Assembly: GCA_030762935.1 (NCBI GenBank)
Contig: CM060891.1
Coordinates: 2,917,501-2,981,500 of the forward strand
Length of the DNA: 64,000 nt
Direction of reading: 5' to 3'
From: Hymenopus coronatus
Taxonomy: Eukaryota; Arthropoda; Insecta; Mantodea; Hymenopodidae
A model generated the notes under the pieces. That model worked only from the letters and a program-made list of their open reading frames with translations, searched no databases and was not told where the DNA came from. Both the position numbers and the translations under genes were made by a program. This document shows positions 44,417-56,073 of the stretch, one piece after another (position 1 is the stretch's first letter; each line of letters opens with the position of its first letter).

Positions 44417-44502
44417 TTTGTTGTATCTTTATTTAGTCTAAAATATAAAATGAATCCGCTATTGATTTTATTAGGTCAGAATTATATTATATTCCGTACT
44501 AA

Positions 44503-44575
44503 GAACTGTAAGTTATACTTATCAGGTTGAGAATGTATATTGGGAATACGAGATCTGATAAGTAACTTACAGTTC
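44503..44575. repeat. Inverted repeat with about 20-bp arms
   Basis: GAACTGTAAGTTATACTTAT at 44503 is answered by CTGATAAGTAACTTACAGTTC-type sequence at 44555-44575. The arms pair except for a 2-base bulge; the loop is about 30 bases. No coding context. Confidence 0.85.
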
Positions 44576-44679
44576 CTGGTTAATAGCTAATTACTTTTTG
44601 AAATACTTGACAAAACTGTAAGAAATACAGTAATATATCAAAATTACTTTTCAGTATTTTATTGAACATTAAGAACAAA

Positions 44680-44965
44680 TCTGATGTGTTACACTCACAT
44701 GACTCTCTGTAACAAATTATTGTTACATTAGGCTTAAACGATACTAAAATCTTCTAAAAACTGATTGCCATGTGGACGAAATCCGTTTCTTTGCATTGTC
44801 AGGTGTTGACAAATTCCTGTATATAAAACTGAAACATGTAACAAGGAATATCTTAAAAATAGCCAACTTAACGAATAAAATGTATATGACATAAATTGTG
44901 TGTTTCAATGACATCTACGTATTTTGTGAGCAAGTTTTGTCATGTAAATATCTTCTTACATTACC
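44680..44965 (+). repeat. HL fragment with internal deletions
   Basis: It starts TCTGATGTGTTACACTCACA and ends near TTGTCATGTAAATATCTTC. The block with ACTTGCTTCC is missing. Confidence 0.82.
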
Positions 44966-45631
44966 AAAAATGTGTTCACAATGAATAACTTACATATCAA
45001 TATTTGAGGTATATTTTGTTCCTGTTTGCTGAAAATTAGAGCGAATCTGACAAGCATTAATTACTTGACAATTAACTCGCCGGCTGCTCTATTTGCAATT
45101 TTATGGAACTTTTCCACATCGGCGGTTTCGGTGCGCTTCGAACAAAAGACGGGCGAGCACATTCACTTGTTGTCGTCTGTGATTTATGTTGCGAGGCAGC
45201 AGGTGTGTGGTTCGTGACGTCACTACATCCTCCTTCAGGTGCCGTTCCATACCAATGTTATTAGAACGTAATTTAGAACAAAAACGGCTATAAATTTTGT
45301 TAGCTGTTATATTTACATAGGAAATGAGGCGCCTCTAGCGGCGCTATTGGCAACCTGGCTGCTTCAGAGAGAGATCAGATTGGAAATGGCTTGTGGTTGA
45401 TGAAGCAGCATATTCGCTACATTTTTGACATGAACATGCCTTGTGTGGGTTAAATAACATTTTGTGTTGTTAAATGTTCAATTAATGTTCGGTAAATTTA
45501 CACTGTAGCTTTTAAACCAGTATAATGATCAATGCGTATATGGTGTTTGGTTATAGTTTCTCGAATAGCAGAAGCAAAAAAACAAGGAAAGGAAAATGTG
45601 TTTCAATACATAGGTTAATGTGTTTCTTTTT
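44966..45631. other. Unassigned sequence
   Basis: I see no recognised gene or repeat. A GC-richer patch with GGCGCCTCTAGCGGCGC lies near 45329. Confidence 0.4.
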
Positions 45632-46086
45632 ACTTTCTCTACACGTACTATACATAGTGTAAAGAGAAGGTATTGTAATGCACCCAACAATTACGTACCG
45701 AGTTTTCACCAGAAATACGTGTTTTGGGAATCCCCGAATAAAAAAAAAAGCATTTTCAGAAAAACGTCCGTGTCTGTCTGTGCGTGTGGGCAGCATAGCT
45801 CAAAAACGAAAAGTCCGTTAAAAATCAAACTTGGTATTTAGGTTTGGTATCTTCTAAGGATGTGACACGAAGATTTTCAAGAAAATCTCTCCAACCCTTT
45901 ACATGGAACTTTTTTTCGCAAGTTTTTATTTTATAAAAAATGGCTATAACAATTTTGATTAAAATATCGTATATTAAAGAACTTTACATGACAAATAAAA
46001 TGTATATCTTGAATTTTCAAGAAATGGCCTCTGAAGACTACTTTATTCTGGATGAATTTTACAGAATTTTGCATTACTGTTAATCG
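45632..46086 (-). repeat. HL element, far end missing
   Basis: The stem-loop end is ACTTTCTCTACACGTACTATAC. The copy stops after TTTGCATTACTGTTAATCG. Confidence 0.87.
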
Positions 46087-46089
46087 AAA

Positions 46090-47632
46090 AAACAAAAAAT
46101 AGAAATAGTCTTATTGCTTGCTTCCTTGTAAGTAGAAGCGAAATAAGGGAGTACCATAGGTTAAAGTGATAGTCAAAAGCTGGTTGTTATGTGACTGAAG
46201 TTCCTTTGTTTGTATGAACACGAGTTGACAAATTCCTGTATAAGAAAAGTTTAAGTTTTTTACTTTCTCTAGCCCATATGTACAATGTACATAGGGATAG
46301 AGAAGATATTGTAATGCACCCAAATATTCGATACCGGGATTTCACCGGAAATATGTTTTGGGGTTCCCTGAGTCCGAAAATAGCAATTTTAAAAAAAAAG
46401 GTCCGTTTGTGTGTGTGTGTGTGTATTGGTATCTAGGTTTAGTATCTTCCAAGGATACGACACGAAGATTTTCAAAAAAATTCCCCCACCACAAACTACC
46501 CTTTACATGGAAAAAATTTCGAACTTTTTGAATTTCTTAAAAATGGCTCTAACGATTTTGATTAAAATCCCGTATATTAAAGCTATTTATGTCCGAAGTA
46601 AAATGTATATCTTGAATTTTTTGGCAATAGCCTCTGAATACCTCTTTATTCTGCATGAATTTTGCTGAATTTTGCTTAACTGCTAAACCGTAAGAGACAG
46701 AAAAAAACGTACTGCACAAAAAACGTATCTCATGACAAAACACACAATTTTTGTCCTTTACGTTTTTGATGTGGAGGTAACCGTTTTCGAGATATTCCTT
46801 GTTATTGGTTTCAATTGTGAAGTACTTAAAACTTTTCTCACACAGGAAGTGTATGTTTTTCTTTTGTTCTACTCCTGCCCAAGCAAAGAAGTGATTTGCA
46901 ATGACAATCGCATAACGAAAGCTTTTAAAACATTTGACAATCATTTTAGCATAGTGCATTCCCTTATTCCCTTCTACTTATAAGGAACTAAGTAATAACA
47001 TTCTGCTAACATTTATCTTGTTTAGCATTGTGTACAAAGAAGAATGCTCTTTTGTAGGAGCTTTATAGAGCAGCTAGAGAAAGTCATGTGAATGTAACAC
47101 ATTAGATTTTTTAAAGTTGAAACCAGAAACAAGGAATTTCTTAAAACTAATCAACTCAACGTATATGATATAAAGTGTGTGTTTTAATGTGCTCTACATT
47201 TTTTGCGTGATGTTTGTCTATCTCTTATAGTAAGTTATGCAAACTTCAATAAGAATCATTCCGAATAAAGAGGTCTTTAGAGGCTATAGATTTTATTTGG
47301 CAGATAAATATCTTAAATATAAGAGATTTTATTCAAAATCATTAGTCATTTTTAAGAAAATCGAAATTTTGGAAAAAAATTTCCGAGTAAAGAGTGGTTA
47401 GGGGTGGAGGATTCCCTTGAAAATCTTCGTGTCGCATCCTTGGAAGTCACCAAACTTAAATACCAAGTTTGGTATTTAACTGTGTTTTCATTTTTGAGAT
47501 ATGCTGTCCACAGATACACACGGATATTTTTCTATTTTTTTTTTTTGCATTCAGAGGGTCTCAAAACATGTATTTGCGGTGAAATCTCGATATGGAATGT
47601 TTGTGTGCATTACAATACCTTGTGTATACAGT
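46090..47632 (+). repeat. Older HL copy split by a younger HL copy
   Basis: The left half (46090-46261) ends GAAAAGTTTAAG plus T6. The right half (47107-47632) starts T6 plus AAAGTTGAAACCAGAAAC. In uninterrupted copies these two segments are contiguous, with one T run between them. Confidence 0.87.
46262..47106 (-). repeat. HL element, full length, nested in HL
   Basis: This is a CTAG-type copy: ACTTTCTCTAGCCCATATG on the left, CAGCTAGAGAAAGTCATGTG on the right. It is bordered by T6 on both sides, with no other duplicated bases. Confidence 0.94.
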
Positions 47633-47639
47633 AAAACAT

Positions 47640-47672
47640 GAGTTACAGAGGTGTAGAGAAAGTGATGTGAAT
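47640..47672 (-). repeat. HL end fragment
   Basis: AGAGGTGTAGAGAAAGTGATG matches only the non-stem-loop HL end. Confidence 0.6.
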
Positions 47673-47919
47673 GTTCGATAGTACTTTTACTTTTGCTGCT
47701 GGAGAAGTTTCCCAGGAGACGCCCGTCTCTTCTCGTGAACACCGCCTTCTTACGATTGCACAGAGCGTTTCTCAAAGTGTGGGTCGCGACCCCATTACTA
47801 CAGCCTTGCTACAATAACAATCGATGGTGTATCATCAGCGAAATATCGGCGCTTTTAAACAAACAGCCATCTTTACTCTGTCGGTAAGTAGGGGAACCAT
47901 TGTATTATATCCAAAACTG

Positions 47920-47943
47920 CGATGTGGTTCCATTCCCATGACT
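47920..47943 (+). repeat. HL tip fragment abutting an inverted HL copy
   Basis: GCGATGTGGTTCCATTCCCA, then TGACTTT, is a plus-oriented HL tip that runs straight into the stem-loop end of the next minus-oriented copy. Confidence 0.6.
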
Positions 47944-47947
47944 TTTT

Positions 47948-49075
47948 ACTTTCTCTAGCTCCCATGTACATAAGTAGAGGCAAGTATTGTATTCAACCCA
48001 AAAATTGTAAATGGCGTGTTATTTATGACCGCTCTTTAACTGCTGTAGTTGTCAGCGTCCAATTCTATACTGGGCGTCAAAGATCGCTTAATTTTGCTCT
48101 TCGACACGGGACCACTTTACTTCCCTTAAGAAGGAAGCCATGCTAAGGATTTTTACGCCCGAAAAAATTCATCTCTTCCGCCGGATTTGAACCCGCGACC
48201 TTGGGTATATGAAGCTAGCATGGTAACCATTACACCACGGAGGGCGAATCAAAAATTCGATGTCGAGATTTCACCAGATATACATGTTTTAGGACCCCCT
48301 GAATCCAAAAAAAGCATTATCACAAACAGGTCCGTGTGTGTGTGTGTGTGTCTGTGTATCCTTGGACAGCAGAGCTCAAAAACGAAAAGACCGTAAAATA
48401 CCAAACTTGGTATTTAAGTTTGGTATCTTCCAAGGATGCGACACAAAGATTCTCAAGAAAATCCCCCACCCCTAACTACCCTTTACATGGAAAATTTTAA
48501 AAAAATGTTTTTATTTAAAATGGCTCTAACGGTTTTGATTAAAAATTCACATATTAAAGCCACTTCTATCACAAATAAAATGTATTTCTTGAATTTTCTG
48601 GGAATAGGTTCTAAAGCGCTGTTTATTGATGATGAATTTTGCTTAAGTTGGCATAACTAGTAAACCGCAAGAGATAGGCAAAAGTTACTATACAAAAAAT
48701 GTTCATCTCGTTGAAATACACAAGTTATCTCATATACATTTTTTTCGTGGACCTTACCGTTTTCGAGGATTCCATGTTATTAATTTAAACTATGAAATAC
48801 TTATTCTTTTCTCAGACAGAAGTGTGCGTGTTTCTTTTGTTCTACTCCTGGCCAAGGAAAGAAGAGATTTGCAATTACAACCGCATAGCGATAGCTTTTA
48901 AAACATTTGACTATCACTTTAGCCTAGTGCATTCTCTTAGTTCCAGTCTACTTTAGTGATAAAATTCTGTTAATGTTTATCTCGATTAGCATGGTGTTGA
49001 AAGAACAATTGTCTTTTATAAGAAGTTTGTTTGTAGAGTAGCCAGAGAAAATCATGTGAGTGTAATACATAAGAT
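47948..49075 (-). repeat. HL element, full length, carrying a SINE
   Basis: The stem-loop end ACTTTCTCTAGCTCCCATGT is followed at CCCAAAAATT by a SINE. HL resumes at CAAAAATTCGATGTCGAG and runs to GCCAGAGAAAATCATGTGAG. Confidence 0.93.
48007..48249 (-). mobile_element. SINE type A, complete head and body, with 8-bp duplication
   Basis: On the minus strand it starts GCCCTCCGTGGTGTAATGG, has a B box GGGTTCAAATCC, and continues into the body shared with two other type A copies. CAAAAATT flanks it on both sides (47999-48006 and 48250-48257). Such a short duplication fits LINE-driven retroposition, although the tail is not a clear poly-A. Confidence 0.92.
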
Positions 49076-49078
49076 TTT

Positions 49079-49165
49079 TCTACCTATTCTGCAACAAGGT
49101 ATTGTTATAAAACTTATTCTTATATCTACGTATTGCTAAAAGAGATAAACATTAGCAGAAATTCC
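49079..49165 (+). repeat. HL fragment, 5' part
   Basis: TCTGCAACAAGGTATTGTTA to GATAAACATTAGCAGAAATT matches the first 100 bases of HL, without the tip. Confidence 0.75.
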
Positions 49166-49261
49166 GTAAGTAGAGTCAGACTGAAAAATTGAAGGCCATA
49201 GCCGAGATTTGAAGCACGGACCATGGTAACATGACAACTGACTCGCATGTTTCCGGTAAAC

Positions 49262-52200
49262 ATTCACAGACACAAACAGACACACAGACGGACACAGACA
49301 CACAAAGACACACAGAAACACAAACAGACACAGACATACACAGACACACACAGAAACATAAACACACACATTAACAGAAACACAGACAGACACACACAGA
49401 AACTCAAACACACACAGACACATAGAAACACAAACACACAGAAACACAAACAGACACAGAAACACAAACACACAGAAACGCAAACACACAGAGACATAGA
49501 TACACACACAGAAACACAAACAGACACAGACATACAGAAACACACAGACACATAGAAACACAGAAACACACATAGACACATAGAAACACAGAAACACACA
49601 TAGACACACAGAAACACAGACACACACACAAAAACACAGAAACGCACACATATACACAGAAACACACAGACACGACCAGAAACACACAGACACACAGAAA
49701 CACACACAGACACACAGAAACACACACAGACACACAGAAACACACACATACACAAAGAAACAGATACACAGAAATACATACAGACACACAGAAACATATA
49801 CAGACACACAGAAACACACGCAGACACACAGGAACACACACAGACACAAAGAAACAGACACAAACAAACAGACACAAACACACAGACACAGTCACACACA
49901 GACCCACAGACACAGAGACACAGAAACACACATAGACACACACATAGACACACACAGACCTACAGACACAGACACACACAGACACACACATAGACACACA
50001 CAGACCTACAGACACAGACACACACAGAAACACACAGACCTACAGACACAGAGACACAGAAACACACATAGACACACACAGACACACACAGACACACACA
50101 GACCTACAGACACAGACACACACAGACACACACAGACCTACAGACACAGAGACACAGAAACACACATAGACACACACAGACACACACAGACACACACAGA
50201 CCTACAGACACAGACACACATAGACACACACAGACCTACAGACACAGACACACACAGAAACACACAGAGACACACATAGACACACACAGACCTACAGACA
50301 CAGACACACGCAGACACACACAGACCTACAGACACAGAGACACAGAAACACACATAGACACACACATAGACACACACAGACCTACAGACACAGACACACA
50401 CAGACACACACAGACCCACAGACACAGAGACACACACAGACCTACAGACACAGAGACACACAGACACACACAGACCCACAGACACAGAGACACACATAGA
50501 CACACACAGACCTACAGACACAGACACACACAGACACACACAGACCTACAGACACAGAGACACACACAGACCTACAGACACAGAGACACACACAGACCTA
50601 CAGACACAGAGACACACACAGACCTAGAGACACAGAAACACACACAGACACACACAGATACACACAGACCTACAGACACAGACACACACAGACACACACA
50701 GACCTACAGACACAGAGACACACAGACACACACAGACCCACAGACACAGAGACACACATAGACACACACAGACCTACAGACACAGACACATACAGACACA
50801 CACAGACCTACAGACACAGAGACACACAGACACACACAGACCCACAGACACAGAGACACACACAGACACACACAGACCTACAGACACAGACACATACAGA
50901 CACACACAGACCTACAGACACAGAGACACACACAGACACACACAGACCTACAGACACAGACACATACAGACACACACAGACCTACAGACACAGAGACACA
51001 CACAGACCTAGAGACACAGAAACACACACAGACACACACAGATACACACAGACCTACAGACACAGACACACACAGACACACACAGACCTACAGACACAGA
51101 GACACACACAGACCTAGAGACACAGAAACACACACAGACACACACAGATACACACAGACCTTCAGACACAGACACACAGAACAAACACACAGACACACAG
51201 ACACAGAGACACAGAAACACACATAGACACACATAGACACACACAGAAACACATATAGACACACACAAACACACACATAGAAACACACAGCCACACACAG
51301 ACCTACAGACACAGACACACACAGACACACACAGCCACACACAGCCACACACAGCCACACACAGACACACACAGAAACACACATAGACACACACAAACAC
51401 ACACATAGAAACACACAGCCACACACAGACCTACAGACACAGACACACACAGCCACACACACCTACATACACAGAGACACACAGCCACACACAGACACAC
51501 ACAGAAACACACAGACCTACAGACACAGACACACACACCTACAGACACAGAGACACACAGCCACACACAGACCTAGAGACACAGAAACACCCACAGACAC
51601 ACACAGACCTTCAGACACAGACACACAGAACAAACACACAGACAGTCACACACAGACCCACAGACACAGAGACACAGAAACACACATAGACACACATAGA
51701 CACACACAGAAACACACATAGACACACACAAACACACACATAGAAACACACAGCCACACACAGACCTACAGACACACAAACACACAGCCACACACAGACC
51801 TACAGACACAGAGACACACAGCCACACACAGACCTAGAGACACAGAAACACACACAGACACACACAGATACACACAGACCTTCAGACACAGACACACAGA
51901 ACAAACACACAGACACACAGACACAGAGACACAGAAACACACATAGACACACATAGACACACATAGACACACACATAGACACACACAGACACACACAGAC
52001 CTTCAGACACAGACACACAGAACAAACACACAGACAGTCACACACAGACCCACAGACACAGAGACACAGAAACACACATAGACACACACAAACACACAGC
52101 CACACACAGACCTACAGACACAGAGACACACAGCCACACACAGACCTAGAGACACAGAAACACACACAGACACACACAGATACACACAGACCTTCAGACA

Positions 52201-52363
52201 CAGACACACAGAACAAACACACAGACAGTCACACACAGACCCACAGACACAGAGACACACATAGACACACACATAGAAACATACAGCCACACACAGACCC
52301 ACAGACACAAAGACACAGAAACACACATAGAAACACACAGCCACACACAGACCTACAGACACA
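49262..52363 (+). repeat. 3.1-kb CAGACACA-type array
   Basis: Over 3,100 bases the plus strand consists almost entirely of CACAGA, CACACA and CAGACCTACA-type words with very little T. The left 600 bases are richer in CAGAAACACAAACAGA. The right part shows longer recurring words such as GACCTACAGACACAGAGACA, CAGACCTTCAGACACAG and GACACACAGAACAAACACAC. The intact HL copy at 62867 has a similar CACAGAGACACAGACAGACA block. The right edge (ACACGGACTTTTAGAAC) resembles HL sequence next to that block. Cys/Val-rich minus-strand frames are artefacts. Confidence 0.95.
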
Positions 52364-52392
52364 CGGACTTTTAGAACATTTTGGATATAACC
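52364..52392 (+). repeat. HL fragment next to the array
   Basis: GGACTTTTAGAACATTTTGG resembles the HL segment GGACCTTTTTCTAAAAATGC in plus orientation. Confidence 0.5.
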
Positions 52393-52394
52393 TA

Positions 52395-53022
52395 CGTACT
52401 AAAAGAGGGAAAAAAAGTAAAAATATCAAACTAAATATTTTAAGTTCAGTATTTTCAAACAATGCAGCAGGACGATTTTCAAGAAAATCCGGCATCTCAA
52501 AATACCCTTTACTCTGAAACTGCTATGAGGTATTTTATTTCCCCAAAAACGGCTCCAGCAATGTTAATTAAAAAAATACTATCTAAGATATTTTTATGAG
52601 AATTGAAATTGATATCTTGTGGGAATTGCCTCTCAGCTCCACTTCCTTAATGACAGACCGTGAAAGAACCACAAAAGCTATATCTCGTTAAAACACACAA
52701 TTTATTTCAAATACATTTTTTTGGAAGTGACGCTTATCGAGATATTTCTTGTTAGCCATTAAAATGTGACAATAGTTTTCTCTTGTGGGTAGTCGTGATT
52801 TGCTTTTGTTTCCTTTTTCCTGATCGTGCAAATAGATCGGAATTTCAAAGCGACACATAGCGCCGAGCTCTTAAAACATTTTACTGCCGATTTACTCAAC
52901 AGGTTTCCCTTATTTCGCACGAACCTACAATGAAATATATAATATAATTATTTCTGGAATGTTTATCTCCAAGCGGATAGAAGAATAACTTTTGTTACAG
53001 AAAAGCTCATGTCAATGGGACA
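52395..53022 (-). repeat. HL fragment, stem-loop end missing, diverged
   Basis: It runs from TATCAAACTAAATATTTTAAG through GATTTTCAAGAAAATCCGGC to a degraded far end (AAAAGCTCATGTCAATGGG, ACACAAATTT). Confidence 0.82.
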
Positions 53023-53179
53023 CAAATTTCCTAGATATTTGTGTATTAAGTTGGTAGCACTTACACAACTCCAGCTCAGGGAGGTAAGTGTGCATTACAG
53101 CGTATAACAACTAAATTACTAACAAATAACCAATTAGTATTTATAAAGAAGGTAACAACTTGCAATGGGAACCATTTAT

Positions 53180-53988
53180 ACTTTCTCTACACGTATTATC
53201 TTCATAATGTATAGAGAAGGTATTGTAATGCACCCAAAAATTCAACACCCTGATTTCACCAGAAATATATTTTGGGACCTACTGAATAAAAAAAAAAAAG
53301 GTTTTTAGGAAAAGGTCCGTGTGTGTCTGTGGGCAGCATAGCTCAAAAACAAAAAGTCCGTTAAATACCAAACTTGGTATTTAAGTTCACTATCTTCCGA
53401 GGATTTTCAAGAAAATCCCACACCCCAAGTACCCTTAACATAGAAACATTTTCAAAAAATTTTATTTTCTCATAAGTCGCTTCATCGATTTTGATTAAAA
53501 TGTCGTATATTAAAGATATTTACCTGACAAAAAAAATGTATAACTTGAATTTTCTGGGAATAGCCTCTGAAGCCATCTTTATTCTGGTTAAGTTTTGCAT
53601 AATGGTTAAATTGTAAGAGTTAGACAAAAACGTATTAAACAAAAACTGTAGATGTCGTTATAACAAACAATTTATGTAATGCACGTTTTGTTCGTGGAGT
53701 TTTCGAGAAATTCCCTGTTCTTGGTTTCAGTTTTAAAATACTTGAATTTTTCTCATGTGGGAACTTGTCAACTCTTGGCAAGAAACGGAGCTCAGTCCCA
53801 TTTTAAAACATTTGACTATCACTTTATCCTAGTGTATTCACTTCTACTTAAAAGGAAGCAAGTAATAAAACAATTTCTGTTAATGTTTATCTCGATTAGC
53901 AGCAAGTAGATAGAACAACAAAGTTTTGTAAGAAACATTTGTACAAGAGTGAGTAGAGAAAGTCACGGAAGTGCAACTCATGTGATTG
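53180..53988 (-). repeat. HL element, full length
   Basis: The stem-loop end is ACTTTCTCTACACGTATTATC and the other end GAGTAGAGAAAGTCACGGAAG. Confidence 0.92.
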
Positions 53989-54139
53989 TTTTAGTATTAC
54001 TTTGTTTTTGCATAGTGAAGATGGGACGTTAATCGTGTCCGCCATGACAGCAGTCGTGACCTCAGGAATTGAACTGATAGAGCTCTTGTAGCCTTCCCTC
54101 CTCATGTCATAATACTTGCTCAAAATCTCATGTCTTCCA

Positions 54140-54703
54140 TTTCTACAAGAGAAATAAACTAGACTAAGAGAAACGTCAAATCTTCTCATGTGGTTTCCAT
54201 GCCCGGCCAGAAGTTGACAAATTCCCGAATGAGGAAACCAATAACAAGGAATATCTCGAAAACAGTCAACTGCACGAAAAAAACGTATACTACATAAATT
54301 GTATGTTTTAACGAAATCTACATTTTTGTGTAGTACGTTTTTGTCTATCTCTTACAGTTTGCCAGTTACACAAAAGTCATCCAAAATAAAGAGGTCTTCA
54401 TAGACTATTCCCAAAAAATTCAAGATAAGCATTTTATTTGTCTTGTAAATATAGGTACTAATATATCTGCCCCTATTTAATTAAAATCCTTAGAGTCATT
54501 TTTGAGAAAATCAAAATTTTCGAAAAGTATTCCAAGTAAAGGGTAGTTTGGGGGGGATAGGTTTTTCCTCACAATCTTAGTGTCACATTCTTGGAAGATA
54601 CTAAACTTAAATACCAAGTTCGGTATTTTTCGGACTCTTAGTTTTTGAGTTATCGTTGTCACAGACATACGGATACACACGGACCTTTTTCTAAAAATCC
54701 GTT
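54140..54703 (+). repeat. HL fragment, both tips missing
   Basis: It runs from a degraded TACAAGAGAAATAAACTAGAC segment to the CGGACCTTTTTCTAAAAATCC segment, and ends where a minus-oriented copy starts. Confidence 0.82.
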
Positions 54704-54705
54704 TT

Positions 54706-54925
54706 ACTTTCTCTAGCGCACATGTGCAATGTACATAGTGGATAGAGAAGGTATTGTAATGCATCCAAAAATGCTATACCGAGATTTACCGGAAATAAAT
54801 GTTCTGCGGTTTCCTGGGTCCAGAAAAAAAAATTAGAAAAAGGAGCGCTTGTGTGTGTCTATGGACAGCATAGACCAAAAACTAAAAGACCATGAAATAC
54901 CAAACTTGCTATTTTAAAGGATGCG
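54706..54925 (-). repeat. HL fragment, stem-loop end only
   Basis: This is a CTAG-type stem-loop (ACTTTCTCTAGCGCACATGTG, ATGTACATAGTGGATAGAG), running to CCAAACTTGCTATTTTAAAGG. Confidence 0.87.
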
Positions 54926-55069
54926 ACTTACAATAACGCAAGTGTGACTAACTAATGCAACAGGTTTCATAGATTCGGTATTTCTATGTGAATGCTATTT
55001 TAAACACGAATAATTCACCCTCTACCACCGCACAATGTGTTCAGTCGCATGAACTTTTCAGCAAACAAG

Positions 55070-55963
55070 CTCTTCTTACAAATCATTATTCATCTGCTTC
55101 ATTAACAGAAATTGTCTTGTTACTTGCTTCCTTGTGAGTACAAGGCAATGCAGTGATAGTCAAATGTTTTAAAATGTGGTTGCCATGGGTCTGAAAGCCG
55201 ATTTTTGCGTGGCCAGGAGCTGCCAAGCTCCCGTATGAGAAACATTTTAAGAAATCAATTACAATAAATATCTCGAAAATGGTCAAGTCAATGAAAAACT
55301 GTATCTCACATAAATTGTGCGTTTTAAGGAGATCTACATTTCTTGTTTTTAAGATTTTATCTATCTCTTACGGTTTACTGGCTAGCCATGTAAATATATT
55401 TAATACACGGCATTTTAATTAAAATCGTTAGAACCATTTTTAAGAAAATCAAAATACCGTAAACTTTTCCATGTAAAGGGTAGTTTGGGCCGGGGGTAGG
55501 GTTTAAAAATGTTTGTGTCGCAGTCCTGGAAGATTCTTAAGTTAAAAGCCAAGTTTGGTATTTCACTGAATTTTTATTTTTGTATTATCGTGTTCACGGA
55601 CACAGTCGGACCTTTTTCTAACAATGGTTCCTTCTATACAGGAGACCCTACCAGTAAAATCTCGGTACTGAATTTTTGGGTACAATACAATACCTTCTCT
55701 GCCCGGCTGGGTAGTGGGGTGGTAGCGTGTCTGCCTCACATTCAAAAGGTCGTAAGTTCGAATCTCGCTAAGGGTGAGTTGCCCGGATAAGGGTTTTTTG
55801 GGGTTTTTTCCCTTATCCATGGACCCCGAGATCATTTGAGTATCATTTCACCAATTTCATTCATCGTCCCATATGACAACCACGTTAAAGGACGTTAAGC
55901 TTTAAAAAACAACAAAAAAAAAACTTTTCTGTACACTATGTGTATAGTACGTGTAGAGAAAGT
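55070..55963 (+). repeat. HL element carrying a SINE
   Basis: The tip is missing. The body starts at CTTACAAATCATTATTC. HL is interrupted at ACCTTCTCT by a SINE and resumes with the palindrome region (CACTATGTGTATAGTACG) and TGTAGAGAAAGT. Confidence 0.88.
55702..55923 (+). mobile_element. tRNA-derived SINE (type F) with poly-A tail and an internal hairpin
   Basis: An A-box-like GGGGTGGTAGCGTGTCTGCC is followed by a B box AAGTTCGAATCTC and a non-tRNA body. The tail is A-rich (AAAAAACAACAAAAAAAAA). The HL target appears duplicated as CTTCTCTG / CTTTTCTG (one mismatch). A 9-bp stem GGATAAGGG/CCCTTATCC encloses a T6-G4-T6 loop at 55785-55818. Confidence 0.88.
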
Positions 55964-55974
55964 AAAAAAGTGTA

Positions 55975-56060
55975 ACGTAAATGTTGTGTTTTAACAAGGC
56001 CTTGAAAATCTCCGTGTAGCATGATACCGAGTATAAATACAAAGTGTGGCAGTTAACATG
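55975..56060 (+). repeat. HL fragment following an A run
   Basis: GTAACGTAAATGTTGTGTTT to AAAGTGTGGCAGTTAAC is the HL segment after the internal A run, with a large deletion. It is cut by the next copy at a T run; TTTTTGAGTTATTTAACAC after 56900 may be its continuation. Confidence 0.65.
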
Positions 56061-56073
56061 GTTTATGTCTTTT

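Noticed and set aside
49136..52495. Cys/Val/Ser-rich minus-strand open frames as secreted or metallothionein-like proteins
   Set aside because: They are translations of a CACAGA simple repeat, with all frames open, no plausible start context and no complexity.
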